Counted from the stretch's first letter, positions 1 through 12,517 are shown. The stretch is DNA of 64,000 nt from Dipteronia dyeriana (GCA_032871835.1 CM065297.1:17779598-17843597), one strand, 5' to 3'. Numbers and translations are program-made. Notes: a model not told the origin generated them from the sequence alone.

Positions 1-47
1 ATGAACCTTGAAGGGTTCATTGAGCATTTTCAAGCTCAAGGTTGAAT

Positions 48-945
48 ATGAAGAAAGAGGTTCGAAAGCTGAAGGAAGAGAACCTCAAGCTATCAACCGA
101 AGTGACTCACTTGAGTGAGAAAGTGAAAAATGGAAGAAAGGTGGAAGAAAGCTTGAAGGAGGAGCTTAGAGAAGCTAGAGAGTTGATTGCTAAGATGACT
201 TCGAGTACAGAGAAGCTTGACCATATGTTGGGAGTTGATAAGAAGCCAAGTGACAAGAGAGGTCTAGGGTTTGAAGATGACAAGGAGACCTCAACTCTTA
301 CCAAGACGGTATTTGTCAAGAGCATGGACTTCAAAGAACCTCTTCCTCCACTTCATTCTAAAAAGAAAATTAAACTAGAAGAGTGTTCTAGAAATGTCCA
401 AGTCAATATGGCACCAAGAAGTCAAGCTCAAGCTCAACTAATGAGAGCATTTCAAGCAACTATCCCTCAAACTAAAAGCCATCAAGCCAAGAAGCATTTC
501 CTGCATGCTCAACAAAGGAATCAATCTTCTCCAACTCAACAACAATGGAGAAGGGAATCAATACCACACTAAAGGAAAGCTTAAAGACATGGGAAATCAC
601 CTTTATCCTCACAAAGGAATGGTATGACCCCTCATTTTATTCATTCATGTCATTTTTATGGTGTTGATGGTCATATTAGACCAAATTGCTTCAAGTACAT
701 TAACATGTGTAGAACTAAGAGCATGATTGAAAGGAAAAGGGGTAGAACCAATATGCATGTGCCTAGGTAAACTAGTGTTAATGATCCTAGGAGTAATATG
801 ATGATCTTGACAACTAGGAATGACAATGTGTCACCTAAGTGGATTAGAAAAGATGAACCCATATGCCATTGTGCTAAGGTTTCACCCATAGGCTTAACTA
901 GGTCAAATGGACTTGGTAGGTCTATAGGGACTCATATCCCCTCTT
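48..945 (+). pseudogene. Copia gag remnant with zinc knuckle
   Basis: The first 175 codons from the ATG at 48 are open: a lysine/glutamate-rich coiled coil (about residues 1-60), then DKRGLGFED, a motif common in gag of SIRE-type Copia elements. A stop occurs at 570-572. The same frame then gives a nucleocapsid knuckle at 648-689, reading CHFYGVDGHIRPNC, in which the second cysteine of CX2C is replaced by tyrosine. Further on is KWIRKDE, which resembles the segment before the protease in this lineage, with another stop at 769-771. The role would be RNA packaging and particle assembly. The 5' end probably lies upstream of the window because gag proteins are longer than this. Confidence 0.7.
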
Positions 946-2189
946 GACTTGTTTTTGATTGACCCCATATGGAGAGCTCAAGAAAAGAGAGCAAATTGGC
1001 AATGTATTGTGCTCATTGATAATATTTATGCTTCTTTATTAATTGCTTGAGATGATTGGTTGTACATTTTTTTGATAAGTGTGTAACTTTGCTTTACATG
1101 CAATCCATGTCTTATTTATGACCAAAAATGCATTTTTAGAATAGGAGAATTGATTGGGAAGTATATTTTGAATGACCTAGAATTGATCTCCATGACATGT
1201 TGATTCTTTTTATGACATGCTTTAAAGTAATATACATGATGAAATTGTTGAATGCTCTAAAATGAATGCAAATATGTGTGTGAAATCAATTATGAGACTT
1301 CAATCAATAAGGATCTTGTATCCACTTCAAGGATTTTACAATCCAAAAGTCTCTCTCTCTTTACTTGTTGAACAAGGCTACTATCATACGGGCATTCCAC
1401 CCTAAAAAATTGAAAAGAGTGCAATAGTCGCTCATGTCTTGTTTTGCTCGTAAAGTTTGATATAGTTATTCTTAAAATGAATTTATTTTACAATCTATAT
1501 CTTGATTATTCCATGACAAAGGGTGAAATTGGTTTGAATTCACTTGGAAACCTTTGTTATTTTGCTTTGCCAAATACCATGTTTTGATCTTGAATACAAC
1601 TTGTCTTGTATGCAAAGCATTCGTTCACACATTTTTTAATAAAACTCCTTGATTCTCTCTTCTTAATTAAGTTGCATAAATTTGTTTAAATGATTATGTA
1701 TATGTTTTGTGCTATAAGCTCTCCTTGCTAATGCCTATGTTCTTAAAGGGATACTCCTTTGTCTATCTCATGACAAAAAGGGGGAGTAGTGTGGATTTAG
1801 GGGGAGTTGAAAGAGTTGAGAGTGGGATGATTTGATAGGGAGTTGGGAGTTGCATATGAGGGGCGTTTGATTGATTCGTTGAGGGGGAGTTAACCTATTT
1901 AGGGGGAGCATTTGCATTTGCATTTTTATTGTTGATGCATGTTGGTTGTTTCTATTGTATGCAAATTGCTCTTGTTTTTATGTCTTTGATCACCTCACAT
2001 ACACTTGTCTTGGAAATTGTAGTTATTTTGTTTTGTAGGGATGTTGATTCTAAAAAAGATGGATGACTTAAAGATCTAGTTAATTAGACATCTCTTTGTA
2101 ATGTAGAAAAACTTTGTTGATTCCTGTCTTTTGCTTTGTTTATTGGTGAGGATGAATTGTGAGTGGTGGTTTTGTCACGAAATAGCCAA
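946..2189 (+). other. Non-coding 3' region of the Copia element
   Basis: No usable reading frame is seen. The second half contains several short polypurine blocks of the GGGGGAG type (near 1781, 1799, 1884 and 1902), one of them in a context (tcatgacaaaaaggggga) typical of the 3' region of SIRE-like elements. These may be duplicated polypurine tracts. Confidence 0.5.
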
Positions 2190-2199
2190 AGGGGGAGAT
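2187..2199 (+). other. Polypurine tract
   Basis: The run caaagggggagat lies directly before the LTR start. It would prime plus-strand DNA synthesis during reverse transcription. Confidence 0.65.
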
Positions 2200-2484
2200 T
2201 GTAAGTTCCTCAGTTTTTGATTGGCTCATTTCTTTGACAACCACATTTGGGGATTAATGTGTAAGGGTAGTTTAGGCCATCATTGCTCAAGATCTAGCTC
2301 AAGCTTCAAAAGGTAAATCACTTCATTAACCTTGTTTAAAGAGTTTTAGTGCACACACACACACTCTCATGCATGTTTTGATCATCTTGCATGAATGCTT
2401 AATTGTCATAATTGTGTGCCCTTTTTCCATAACTCTTGCTTGGGTGTTTGTTGTTTTTAGTTTACCCTTAGAAGAGCATTTTCC

Positions 2485-2760
2485 CTTTGACCGCGGTCGG
2501 AACCGTTCCCCGTGCATTGCCTCCGCCGCGGTATGCACAGCGGTGTTCTCCAGGCGTTGTACGCGGCATGTGCACGTTGCATGCACAGCGGTCTCACAAG
2601 CGGAGTTTCCCGGTGATGCACCGCTAGTTCTACCGTGGTCTGGACATTGCCTGTACCGCGGTCCAGACAAAGGAGATTCCCAGGCGATGCACCGCTCTCA
2701 ATACCCCGATCTGGACACTTGCCTAGGCCGTGGCACGTATAGCGGTCACGACGGGAATCA
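2485..2760 (+). repeat. GC-rich diverged repeats within the LTR
   Basis: In an AT-rich LTR this block is strongly GC-rich. It holds repeated ccgcggt and gatgcaccgct motifs; two similar segments near 2600-2625 and 2672-2696 (ggag-tttccc / ggag-attccc followed by gatgcaccgct) are about 72 bp apart. It may be a promoter or enhancer repeat or a source of CpG methylation. Function is not shown. Confidence 0.5.
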
Positions 2761-2799
2761 GTTGCCTTTTGTTCAAAACGATGCCATTTCGTGTAGGGC

Positions 2800-2802
<3 letters not shown>

Positions 2803-2860
<58 letters not shown>
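2803..2860. repeat. (AT)n microsatellite
   Basis: About 29 uninterrupted AT units. The apparent YIYIYI reading frames across it in several frames are artefacts of the repeat. Confidence 0.95.
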
Positions 2861-2863
<3 letters not shown>

Positions 2864-3931
2864 CTCTTCTCTTCTCTTTGTGTGGGTGAGTCCAATAAGC
2901 CATTTTTTACTCACCAAACTTTTCTTGATAGAGAAATTGACTCCAAGAGAGAGAGAGCTCCCAAGGACCCATCTTGACTCAACCAAACTTCAATCCATGA
3001 GCATCTAGTATCTTCCAAGCATGGGTTTTCTTGTTTGTCATTGACTAGGTAATCTCTACATGTCCTAGAATTTCTTGATCTATTCTTATGACATGTTTGC
3101 CTAGGTTTAGCAATTATTGTTCATTAAATGTATGGTATTGAGTTTAATTGCATTTATAACATGCTTAGGTTGTTGATTGTTGGTTGAGATTTATATTTTG
3201 TGATAGCTAGGGTTTGTGACCATTTTTCCCTTCTAGCTAAATCTTTGTGCTTTGCATTTAGATATTGTTTAGGACTCATTGATTGCATTTTGTGATTGCA
3301 TTATAGTACTTGTCATGTTTTATGACAACATGTGTTGATTGGCTCTTTGTTTGACAACTAGGATATATTGTTGCATAATTATATCTAGTTAAGTCTTAAT
3401 GAACATTCATTCAGACATTGATATATAGGAATCGTACTTAGTGACATTCTTAAATTCCTAGATAAGCATTTAGTGTTGCCTAGAATTACTTGCATGTTTG
3501 AATATTTTATCATATTCACTTAGGTTGTGTTTGACTCTTCATTGAGGTTAAGTCTTGTGACTAAGTGGTTAGGGTACAAGCAAATAGATCAAGAATCACT
3601 ATTAAGGTCGTTGGATAGAGTGAAAGGGTTAGTAACTGGAGGGTGTGACGGGAGGTCAACCTAGGTTGTAAATTTTCATTCAATAGTGGATTTGAGGATC
3701 TAGTGTGACGCACATATCAGTCCATGGTTTTTCCCATTTGGAGGGTTTCCACGTAAATATTTTGTGTTGTTATTGTTTTAAGCATAATTGATTTTATTGA
3801 ATGCTTGTTTACTCGGGGTAATTTTGTTAATATTGATTAATCAAAAAATCGGTAATTGATTCGATTAAAACCTATTCACCCTCCCCTCCTCCCTCTAGGT
3901 TTTAGACACACACTTTATTAGGGAACTTTCA

Positions 3932-6900
3932 ATGATCATCATGCCTATTTCCATATAGGTCCAACTTCGCTTCAAGCGAAGTATCTTAAGATGAGCAAAC
4001 TTAATGTCTTAAGTATCTTACACTCTTTTGCCAAACATTTTGACTATGAGTTAAACCTCCCTTAAAACGGGCAAATCTTTATGTCTTAAGTAACGTTCAC
4101 TCATGGTGTAAATTTTATACCTTATGAGTGAACTGCCCTCTCATTCTAAAAGCTTAAGATTTCTTGCCATAACTAACCATCCGTGTGTACACAATAACAA
4201 ATATAGCAAACATCTTAACATGCATATACAATACATTCTCGAGAATATAAAACAAACATGCATGAATTAATGTAGTTAATTTAATTAAAGACAACTCCCA
4301 CTAACCAAACACATCAAAAATATCAGTCATCCAATACATGATATAACATACTCCATAAAACCTTCGGAGTCAAATATATTGGTTAGTGCATAAAGAGTTA
4401 TTTTACTTGTGGCTATTAGAAACTCACAACTCTTAAATCTTCTCTCACCACAATATTCATATGATTAAACCTCCGAGATCTCCTATCATATTTAGAGAAA
4501 ATAAATGCAATGAAATTATCACAATCTACCTCAAAATATGATTTCATAATCAAAAAATTTTAGAGTTGCAATATATAAAGCAACATATTTCTTTATTCAT
4601 ACATACATGTGAGTATGAAACAAGTAACCTCTACAAATACTATGAAACCTTATATATATATATATTCACTATCCAATAATACATTCCAAATTGGTTTGAA
4701 ATCCGTAAAGTCTACTAATGTAATAATAAAATCAATACATATATATTAAATTTACATCAAACTATCATTTGCGGATACACATACATGACATTTTTTTATA
4801 AGAATGCTCCAATTTTTTGAGGAATTAAAAACTTATGTAAGTTTATCACTTTTACCAATAGGTACCTCAAACAAGTAAACTTGTAATTATATCAATCCGT
4901 TAAGTGCTTTATTAATATATTTTCTCAATAACATTATCAAAACAAGCTCGTTTGAGATTTTTCACCTCGAAATACTAAAGATAAAATTCTTAATGTTACA
5001 TAAATGACAACACAGCACATGGAAAATAAACTTACTCCCACTGACCCTCGATTATGTCTAAAAGCATAATAAAACTTTTAACAAAGTCATAAAATGCCAA
5101 TACTTTATTAAACTAAACACCATTGTCTGAAAACTTGATTAGCTATGTCAACAAAGTTTTATAGTATGCAAACTTAATACTCATTTTCCAAGTAAAACCT
5201 TCAAGTCATAAATTTGATAACATGACTTTCAACCAATTAGTTTGCAACATTTGACAACTAAGTCAAAAACCAAACTCCAATGACATCTAAAATTGCAATT
5301 CAACAAACATGACATTTATTCAACATAAATATCACAAGCCAAGATTTCTTCCTTAAACGCAAGTATTTTAAATTATACATTCTTGACAACATCACTCTCT
5401 CCCTCTTTAAGAATGTAGAATGTATAATGCATAGATACAACTATTCTCATAAATAAAACAGAACAAGTTCTATAAACTATTTCCAATAATTTCTAATCTT
5501 TACAGTCCTATCCTTATATTTTATGAGATCACTTTTAATACAATTAATCAAAAGACTTAAAACTGAGAATTTAAAAATAATCAAAATGTCCTACGAATCA
5601 GTTATTTTCATTATACCTTTGGTCATGTGATTAAAAAGATTATATCTAAACTACAATAACAATCATCAATCTAATTCTAAAATTTAAATGTAGAATTTAG
5701 AATACGAAAAGAGTTCGAAGATCTATAAAAAACATTACTTATAAAAATCATCATTTATAAAAATCATCATATAATTCACTAGGTGAAAATCATAAGCAAG
5801 AATCTATTATCTTGAATAAACTTTAAGATATTAATTTAAATTCTCAGTTCTATTACGAAAATTGTATTATGCATTACAGAACCAAAATCGAAAATATCAT
5901 CCAATAAAACTTTTAGAATTTAAAGATAATCTATATGTTGCCATGAATTCATATGAATTTAAATAAAACCTTTAAACTATTTGGTCCCTCTTAAATACTG
6001 AGTTCATTAGAGGATTTATAATATAAAATATACCATAAGAAACAACCCACTAAATACCTAACTGATAATCAATCAAATAATTCAAAACGTAAATCAATGG
6101 GTACCTTTTATTGCGATATCAATTTTTTTTGTGTACTCGGTATTTTCTTGACTTGTTATGTTGAATTGTTAAAATTTTCAGACTACTTCCTATGGTGTTT
6201 GTGCCCTATCAACTTTATCAAAATAACAAACAAAGACATAACTTCATAGTAGATTAATCTCCATCTATTTATAAGGCACTAGACCTTAACAAACTTTCGA
6301 CAATGGGTTCACTAAACTTCATTTATCATTTAATCCTTACTAAGGTAAAAACCAATTGGAGCGTCTCATCAAATTCATCAAAAAGGTCCATCAACAAATA
6401 TCTTAATGACATGTATTTAGAAATAGTAGAAATAGTAGATGCGTTTAAAAAGGAATTAAATCTCAGTATGTTCATGCTCACATCGATTTCCATAATCATT
6501 ATAAATAATGATTTAACCTTCATGGAAATCCAACACAACATCATGACCCGTCTTTCGGACAAAGACCACAACGCACGTGTTAAAACTTTTCTACAAGTGA
6601 TTAACCTCTTTGGGAGATAGGACATCACTCTTTATTCTTCAATGCTCAAAAAACTTACACAAGTGGTGACTCTCTTAGGCAGATGATCATCACATGTATA
6701 GTTTTACCTCAATGTAGTTCAAAACCTTAATCATTGATAATCCAACGAATATTATGGAATCTTAATAGCTAGTTCACTACGTGAATACATAGTCATCCAA
6801 CCCCATAAATATTCCAAACACAATTGATTATATAATTTTAACAAACGATCATTATAAAATCCTAATGGTCAGTCCACTACATAAAAACATAACCATCAAA

Positions 6901-9085
6901 CTTTACAATAATTTTGAATATAATCAATTAATGTCCTCAATGAAATAAACAAATCGTAATGAAATATTAATAGTTAGTCTAATACGTAGAAACACAACCA
7001 TACAATTCTATAATAATTTCATATGTTATACATTTGTAAAATATGAACTACAAATCCAATATCATTACATCCAACATAAATTTATATACTTCTCTTAATC
7101 AATTTGACACAGTGACACTTATTTTTTTATATTTCAAATTATGCAAAATAATAAGAAATATATAACCTTCTTAAATTCATGTTGAATGGATATTATCCAT
7201 GAGCATATAGAATACGAAGGCATCATTAAGTGTTGGGCACTTTCATTCAATTAAATGAAAATATATTAGAGGCAATTTCCAAACTTTCTAATATTTATAT
7301 CACATCATATAAATGAATACCTCAAGATGATGAACCTCTTATGGAAAAGAACATCACTCATCACAGGTGTTTAACATTCACAACATATTGTATAAGTGAA
7401 TACCTCAAGATAATGAACCTGCTACGGAGAAGAACATCACCCATCACATGTATATAATTCAATCATTGCAACTTTATAGATGAATACCTCAAGATGATGA
7501 ACCTCCTACGGAGAAGAACATCACCTATTACATGTGATAACCCTCATACGGAGATGATTAAAACATGCATTTCCATATTTACATTCAAATTTAATAATTG
7601 ATAATCAATGAACATCTTAAAATCTTAATGATTAGTCACTACGTGAAACGTAAGCATCAAATTCATGAGAATATTCAATCAATTATTAAAACTTACCAAA
7701 TTAATAATCGTTAACCGACTAAATTCTCAAAATCGAAATGATTAGTCACTACACGAAATATAATCACTCGATTTACAAGAATATTCAAAACAGATTATTA
7801 ATTTTAACCTCATCAATAATCAATAACCGATGAATTTCTCAAAATCTTAATGATTAGTCACTACGTGAAACATGATCATCCGATTCACGAGAAAATTCTA
7901 TCAACTATTGAATCAAAATCATTAGTAATTTGATAACCGACGAATTTATCAAAATTTTAATGATTAGTCACTACGTGAAACATACTGATTCATGAGAAAA
8001 TTCTATCAATTATTAATTTTAAACAAACTAATAATTATTATGAAATCTTAATGATTAGTCACTATGTGAAACATAATCATCCGAAATCATAATAATTATT
8101 TATGAACTACAATTATTTTCCGTAAAAATTTTGGAAATTTTTAAAAATTACCTCATGATTTTGGTAAATTTCAAATTGGTCTATATATTTATCAAAATAT
8201 TAAATTGACAGAATCACTTTCTAAAATTATAAATCTACCCTAACACATACCCAATTACATCTGGACACCTAAATGTTTTAATTAATTCTAAAGAGCCTAG
8301 ACAAATAACAAATCAGTCCTCATATTATATCTAATTCTCAAAAGATGACCCAAAGCAAAATCAACCTAAAAACACTAGGTTCTCTTTCACCGCCGTAGCA
8401 GCCACCACACTATCACCTGAAGGCAACGGCGCACGGCAGCGGACGATGACCCATAACGTGTCTATGAACGACGGCAATCGATCCTCTCAAATCAATATAA
8501 CTAACGGTGGCGCGACACCGAGAGGTAGTCGATCTGACCAGATCATGGTCGAGATCGCGATCAACAACCGTCGATCATTATCCTCGCTGTAAAAACGCAC
8601 GAGATCTCACCGAAATATGGGGCGTTGATCGAGAGGAACGTTGGGTCTGGCTGGCTGATCTGACCCGATCGCGAAGAACAGTGGGTCTGGGTGTGATACC
8701 AATCAACCTAAGAGACTCAGATCAGTGATCTGATCCAACTCTTTTATCGGATAAAAAATTGATCTAAATCCAACACCCATCTACATGTTCATCTACCAAT
8801 CTCATCCAACAATTTATTTATACCGAAGCACGTGTTAAAACAATTCTTGCTTTATTTAACAATCATCAAATAATTCATTACCAGATTTGTAGCAAAAGAC
8901 ACACCTCAAATCAACCAATAATTATCCATAGAATATAATTTTGTTGTTTAACACGATCAGACCAATTCTTCTAAAACTATATTCAATTACCATCAGAACA
9001 CACGCCCAGATTCATACCAGATAAGTCAAAGCATCATAAAATAAAACACATGCTTTTACTATTATTATTATTAATATAATAACAT
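3932..9085 (-). other. AT-rich non-coding stretch, probably decayed LTR-element interior
   Basis: No convincing gene is visible on either strand over 5.1 kb. A GC-rich island at about 8380-8720 reads like degenerate untranslated sequence. With 12529-13245 it brackets an inserted Mutator-like element, and the right part ends in a primer-site-like and LTR-like sequence on the minus strand, so I infer one decayed, possibly coding-less (LARD-like) retrotransposon on the minus strand. Its left end was not found. Confidence 0.35.
6740..8095. repeat. ~110-bp diverged tandem repeats
   Basis: The motif ttaatgattagtcactacg recurs with tagtcac at 7633, 7743, 7855, 7965 and 8056, a spacing of about 110 bp (the last 91). 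More diverged copies of the same text occur near 6770, 6870 and 6975. Units also share gataaccgacgaattt. Between the two sub-arrays, 7310-7560 holds three copies of another unit containing cctcaagatgatgaacctc and ggagaagaacatcacc. Confidence 0.75.
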
Positions 9086-9190
9086 TGGAAATGGTGAGAT
9101 ATGTCACATTTTTTTAGGTGTGTTGTGATGATATCACCTATTTAATAACTTAAGTTTAAAATGCACATATTATGGTGAACTACCCAAATT
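9086..9190 (+). repeat. Left terminal inverted repeat of the DUF1985 element
   Basis: It pairs imperfectly with about 12415-12517 on the other strand. The best blocks are gtgttgtg/atatcacc and gtttaaaatgcac. Confidence 0.75.
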
Positions 9191-9599
9191 GCCCCTAAAC
9201 TTTAATTTTTAAAAAGCAACTTTATGAACTCGTTGGTATCTCCCCAAAAAACTTGTCTGAAAAACTTGATTCTGTCTCTACAAAAGTTGTCTCTACAAAA
9301 GTTGTCTCTCTCCAGATTATGCAGTAGAAGGTAACAAATATTTATGATCTTCACTTAAATTTCTTTTATGCATTTCAGATATTTTGCATTTATTTATGTG
9401 TGGGTTAACAATGTATCAATTCCTTGATAACAATGTATCCATTTCAGATTCTGCACTAGAATGTATGAAAATGGAAAATATCCGTGCTTTTTTCTTGTGT
9501 GACCAAGAATATTTAAAGATGAATCGAGCTTATTTTGTATTGGAACGAGCTTTTGTTTAGTTTGAAAAAGCTCGATTATTTGAAAAAAGCTCGATCGTC

Positions 9600-9830
9600 G
9601 GTGGAGGGGGAGGGGGAGGGGGAGCCAGCTCCTCGCTCATCGGTGGAGGTGGAGCCTGTTGCTGGCTCCGAGGTGGAGGGGGAGCCTGCGAATCGCTATG
9701 AGCGGGAGGGGGGGCCGGCTGCTCGGTCATCGGTGGAGAGGGAGGGGGAGCCTGCTGGTCACTCCGATGGGGAGGCAGGGCCGGCTGCTAGCTCGGAAGG
9801 GGAGGGGGAGGGGGAGACTGAGCCCCACTC
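9600..9830 (+). repeat. G-rich imperfect repeat, possible G-quadruplex
   Basis: Repeated ggaggggga and ggagcctgctgg-type units on the plus strand give several runs of five G, enough for a quadruplex motif. On the plus strand it makes an open frame rich in VEGEPA, but the gene is on the other strand, where it reads as proline/serine-rich sequence. Confidence 0.6.
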
Positions 9831-10381
9831 TCAAGATCTTCCCCTCCGGTATGTGGATCTTCTGTATGCTCATACATATGCGGCTTGAAGCCCTGAAAGC
9901 CCCCGATCAATGCAAGCAACTCCCTATGTTGTTGTTGTAGATCCTCCTCGCTCTTCCGGATCAACTCCAGCAACTCTGGTGCTGCTGTTGTCTATCATCC
10001 TCACTCTTTCGGAGGGCTTCACGTAACTCATTCAACTGCTGTTCTAAACGGGCCTGAAATCATGCAACATTGTTAATACTAAAACAATCAACAGATCATG
10101 TAAATAAATAAAAAAAAACTACAATCTCAACTTACCTCCCAATCAAGTCCAATGTCTGCACGGGAATCCCATGTATCGGCACCATTTCTTGGGCTGGTAA
10201 ACCGAACCTTTCTACACCTCACTCACCGAGGACACGGCGAAGATCCGCCAGTGTCCATGCCACTAAAATCTGGACCTGCACTTGTAGTGGGACCCCTTCC
10301 CTCCTCATCGGGACGAACTGCACTTGTAGTCGGATCAGAGACAGTAGGAAGGTGAACCCTGTCGTCCTGCACATACGGTCT

Positions 10382-10397
10382 CCCCCCCCCCCCCCCC
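10382..10397. repeat. Poly-C tract
   Basis: Sixteen consecutive C, lying in the 3' part of the DUF1985 gene; such a tract is prone to length change and would frameshift the minus-strand gene. Confidence 0.9.
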
Positions 10398-11554
10398 ACT
10401 TAGGCCTGTGAAGTACGATGCCACCGCCTCAGCTGCCGTGGAAACGATTTCCGCCCTCGCAAACATCTGAAAGCGTAGTTAGATGAATGTCATTGTTACT
10501 TACAGTAAGTAATATAATATACGATTAACAAATAAAATAATTACCCTAGCACTAAAAATCTTGTCAAGCTTCTTCCCTCTGGGTTGTTTCGTCAACTCCC
10601 ACTTCAACATACGAGGACAAAGGTCTATAACCTTTCGAGTCCCGAAATTGACGCCCAGTTCGGGGATCACATCGAAAGCAAATATTTGCATCAAAGATAA
10701 GTACAGTCAAAATAAAAAAAATTGGATTAGAAATTTAATGTACATGTTGGAAATCAAATTTCTTACCAAAAGGGCGTGTGATAGACCGTAGATGTTGTAC
10801 CCCTCCACGGAATGTCCAACATCGCCCTGTGACTACTGGCGTCTTTCCTCACGACGTCGCGGTAATGCATGCTTAAATAAAAATATAGAATACCTACAGA
10901 TGTGGGCACCCCACAGGAACGCATCGAAGGCATTGAGGTCCTCTACCAACCGAAACTGCCAAACTGGAATCTTCAATCTCTCGTCCACCTCCATCAATAT
11001 CCAGTTCAACATGTAAATGAGGCACAACTTCACAGTATCGTACGCTTGTTGAAACTCTCCGCGGGTAAGAACAACCCTCAAGTCATCTAACGATACCTCA
11101 TCATGTGCAGGAAAGTATCGTTGATGTATGCCATTCTCAACTGCAACATACATACTCGTGTCCGGTACGACTCCAAAACGTAATCCGGTGTTGAGACTAA
11201 ATTCCACCTTGGAAAACCTGACCACATGGTTCCCTAACAAGAACCGCATCTCATCTGTTGGCCCGTCATGGTCCAACTCCCGCAACAGCAGCTGATGAAT
11301 AACACCACCCTAAAACTTCAGCTCCAGGTGCATCGCCTAAAACAGAAGACCATGAACCGACGTCGATCCTCAACAGCAAACTCTTCAGGGGCCCGGTTAA
11401 GTGCATCGTCTATACGGGCGAGAGCTTCAAAATGGTCGTGTCGGTCAATTTTCCCTTGAACCAATCCCCCTCTGGAGTTTTAAGCAATTCCTTCAACCTG
11501 CTCGTCATCTGCAATGTCACAGAAACAATACATCAATAAACTGCAAAAAAATTA

Positions 11555-12060
11555 GAAAATATTCTTGATCGTTTGAAAAAAAATCTCTATACTTTGAAAA
11601 AGTTCTCGATCCTTTGAAAAAGTTCTCGATCATTTGCAAATGTTCTCGATCCTTTGAAAAAGGTCTCGATCCTTTACAAATAGTCTCGATCCTTTCAAAA
11701 ACCTCTCGATCCTTTGAAAAACCTCTCGATCCTTTGAAAAACCTCTCGATCCTTTGAAAATAGTTTCGATCCTTTGAAAAACCTCTCGATTCATTGAAAA
11801 TTCTTCTCGATCATTTTAAAAAATCTCGACCCTTTGAAAAACATTCTCGATCGTTTAAAAACATTCTCGATCATTTGAAAAATATGTCGATTCTTTGAAA
11901 AATCTTATCGATCATTTTAAAAAATCTTGACCCTTTCAAAAACATTCTCGATTGTTAGAAAAAATTATCGATCAAAAACATTCTCGATCGTATGATAAAT
12001 TTCCTCGAATCTTTTATTAAAATTTTCTCGATTTCGCTTGAAATATTCTCGATTTATTAT
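11555..12060 (-). repeat. Array of ctcgatcctttgaaaa motifs
   Basis: About 20 degenerate copies of a 16-20 bp unit (ctcgatcctttgaaaa and variants) lie head to tail between the DUF1985 gene and the right end of the element. A few related words (aaaaagctcgattatttgaa) occur near the left end at about 9565-9597. The location is subterminal, which would fit transposase binding, but that is inference. Confidence 0.8.
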
Positions 12061-12414
12061 TTTTTATAAAAAAAAAATTTCTCTATACCACAATTTCATC
12101 TTCCTCATAACATATTCAACCTCATTTCAAACCCAAACAAAAACCACAACCATTGTAAACCATAATCTACAATTTCAATCAACAGAACAAGTCTAAAATG
12201 CAATGATATGTTATCAACAACAAATCGATAAATAAAACAAATTGAACTTACATCTGTCAATCGCTGCGAAATGTACTGTATTCCCGTTCCGGTCAATAAG
12301 CTGTCGATTTCCTCGTCGTCGATTTTGTTGTCGTCGGTTTCTTTCTCACTATTGCTTTTCTCAGACTCACAAAACGATAACTTTCTCTCTTTTTCAATCT
12401 TGTCGGGATATTCT

Positions 12415-12517
12415 CGACTCCTTACGTTAAATGGTGCATTTTAAACGTACATTACTAAACTGGTGATATTTACACAACACCCCTCTAAAATACTGTAATT
12501 TATTTTTCGAACCCAAC
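12415..12517 (-). repeat. Right terminal inverted repeat of the DUF1985 element
   Basis: Read on the minus strand it matches the left end (gtgttgtgtaaatatcacc, then gtttaaaatgcacc). The outermost 30 bases are poorly conserved. Confidence 0.75.

Larger units (their letters stand above)
1..3931 (+). mobile_element. SIRE-like Copia retrotransposon, 3' part
   Basis: The left end of the window cuts this element. It holds a gag remnant, about 1.2 kb of non-coding sequence with repeated GGGGGAG tracts, a polypurine tract and a long 3' LTR. No integrase, reverse transcriptase or RNase H can be read between gag and the LTR, where a full SIRE element would hold about 4 kb of pol, so this is an internally deleted copy or derivative. 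The 5 bases after the LTR are ATGAT and would be the target duplication, but the 5' end lies outside the window. The SIRE assignment rests on the gag motifs, the long LTR and the GGGGGAG-rich 3' region; it is inference. Confidence 0.75.
2200..3931 (+). repeat. 3' LTR of the SIRE-like element
   Basis: The LTR starts with TGTAAGTTCC after the polypurine tract and ends with GGGAACTTTCA, so the ends form the short inverted repeat expected of an LTR with TG/CA termini. Its length is 1732 bp. The last 60 bases hold the C-rich text attcaccctcccctcc, typical near the 3' end of SIRE-type LTRs. Inside are a GC-rich repeat block and an AT microsatellite. The 5' partner is not in the window, so this is inferred from ends and context. 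Confidence 0.7.
9600..11285 (-). pseudogene. DUF1985-domain gene in a Mutator-like element
   Basis: The main exon (11285 down to about 10750) encodes a DUF1985 domain: FLLGNHVVRFSKVEFSLNTG, then a WQFRLVEDLNAFDAFLWG block, and IYGLSHALL before a GTAAG donor at about 10767. A second exon (about 10690-10545) gives AFDVIPELGVNFGTRK and PRMLKWEL, again typical of the family. Downstream pieces, in shifting frames, encode a glutamine-rich coiled coil (about 10040-9890) and a proline-rich end near 9830-9790. Stops, a C/G homopolymer and frame changes break the 3' part. DUF1985 has no known biochemical activity; in plants it is usually found in MULE-borne genes, often next to a Ulp1-type cysteine protease domain that I do not see. 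A related gene lies at 56.9 kb on the plus strand. Confidence 0.7.
9086..12517 (-). mobile_element. Mutator-like element carrying a DUF1985 gene
   Basis: An 11-bp direct repeat TATAATAACAT occurs at 9075-9085 and 12518-12528, the right length for a Mutator-type TSD. Inside it the two ends form a long imperfect inverted repeat: the left has gtgttgtgatgatatcacc then gtttaaaatgcac (about 9117-9167), and the complement of the right end has gtgttgtgtaaatatcacc then gtttaaaatgcacc. The 3.43-kb interior has no transposase but carries a minus-strand DUF1985 gene and a subterminal motif array. It interrupts the older AT-rich element. DUF1985 genes are known cargo of plant MULEs, often with Ulp1-type protease domains; no protease domain is visible here. 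Confidence 0.85.

Noticed and set aside
2369..3008. Long open frames crossing the AT microsatellite on both strands
   Set aside because: They consist largely of YIYIYI repeats and GC-rich repeat translation, with no domain; produced by the repeats in the LTR.
6303..6628. Overlapping open frames of 105 and 100 codons on opposite strands
   Set aside because: Composition is random-like, no motif is seen, and they lie in decayed repetitive sequence.
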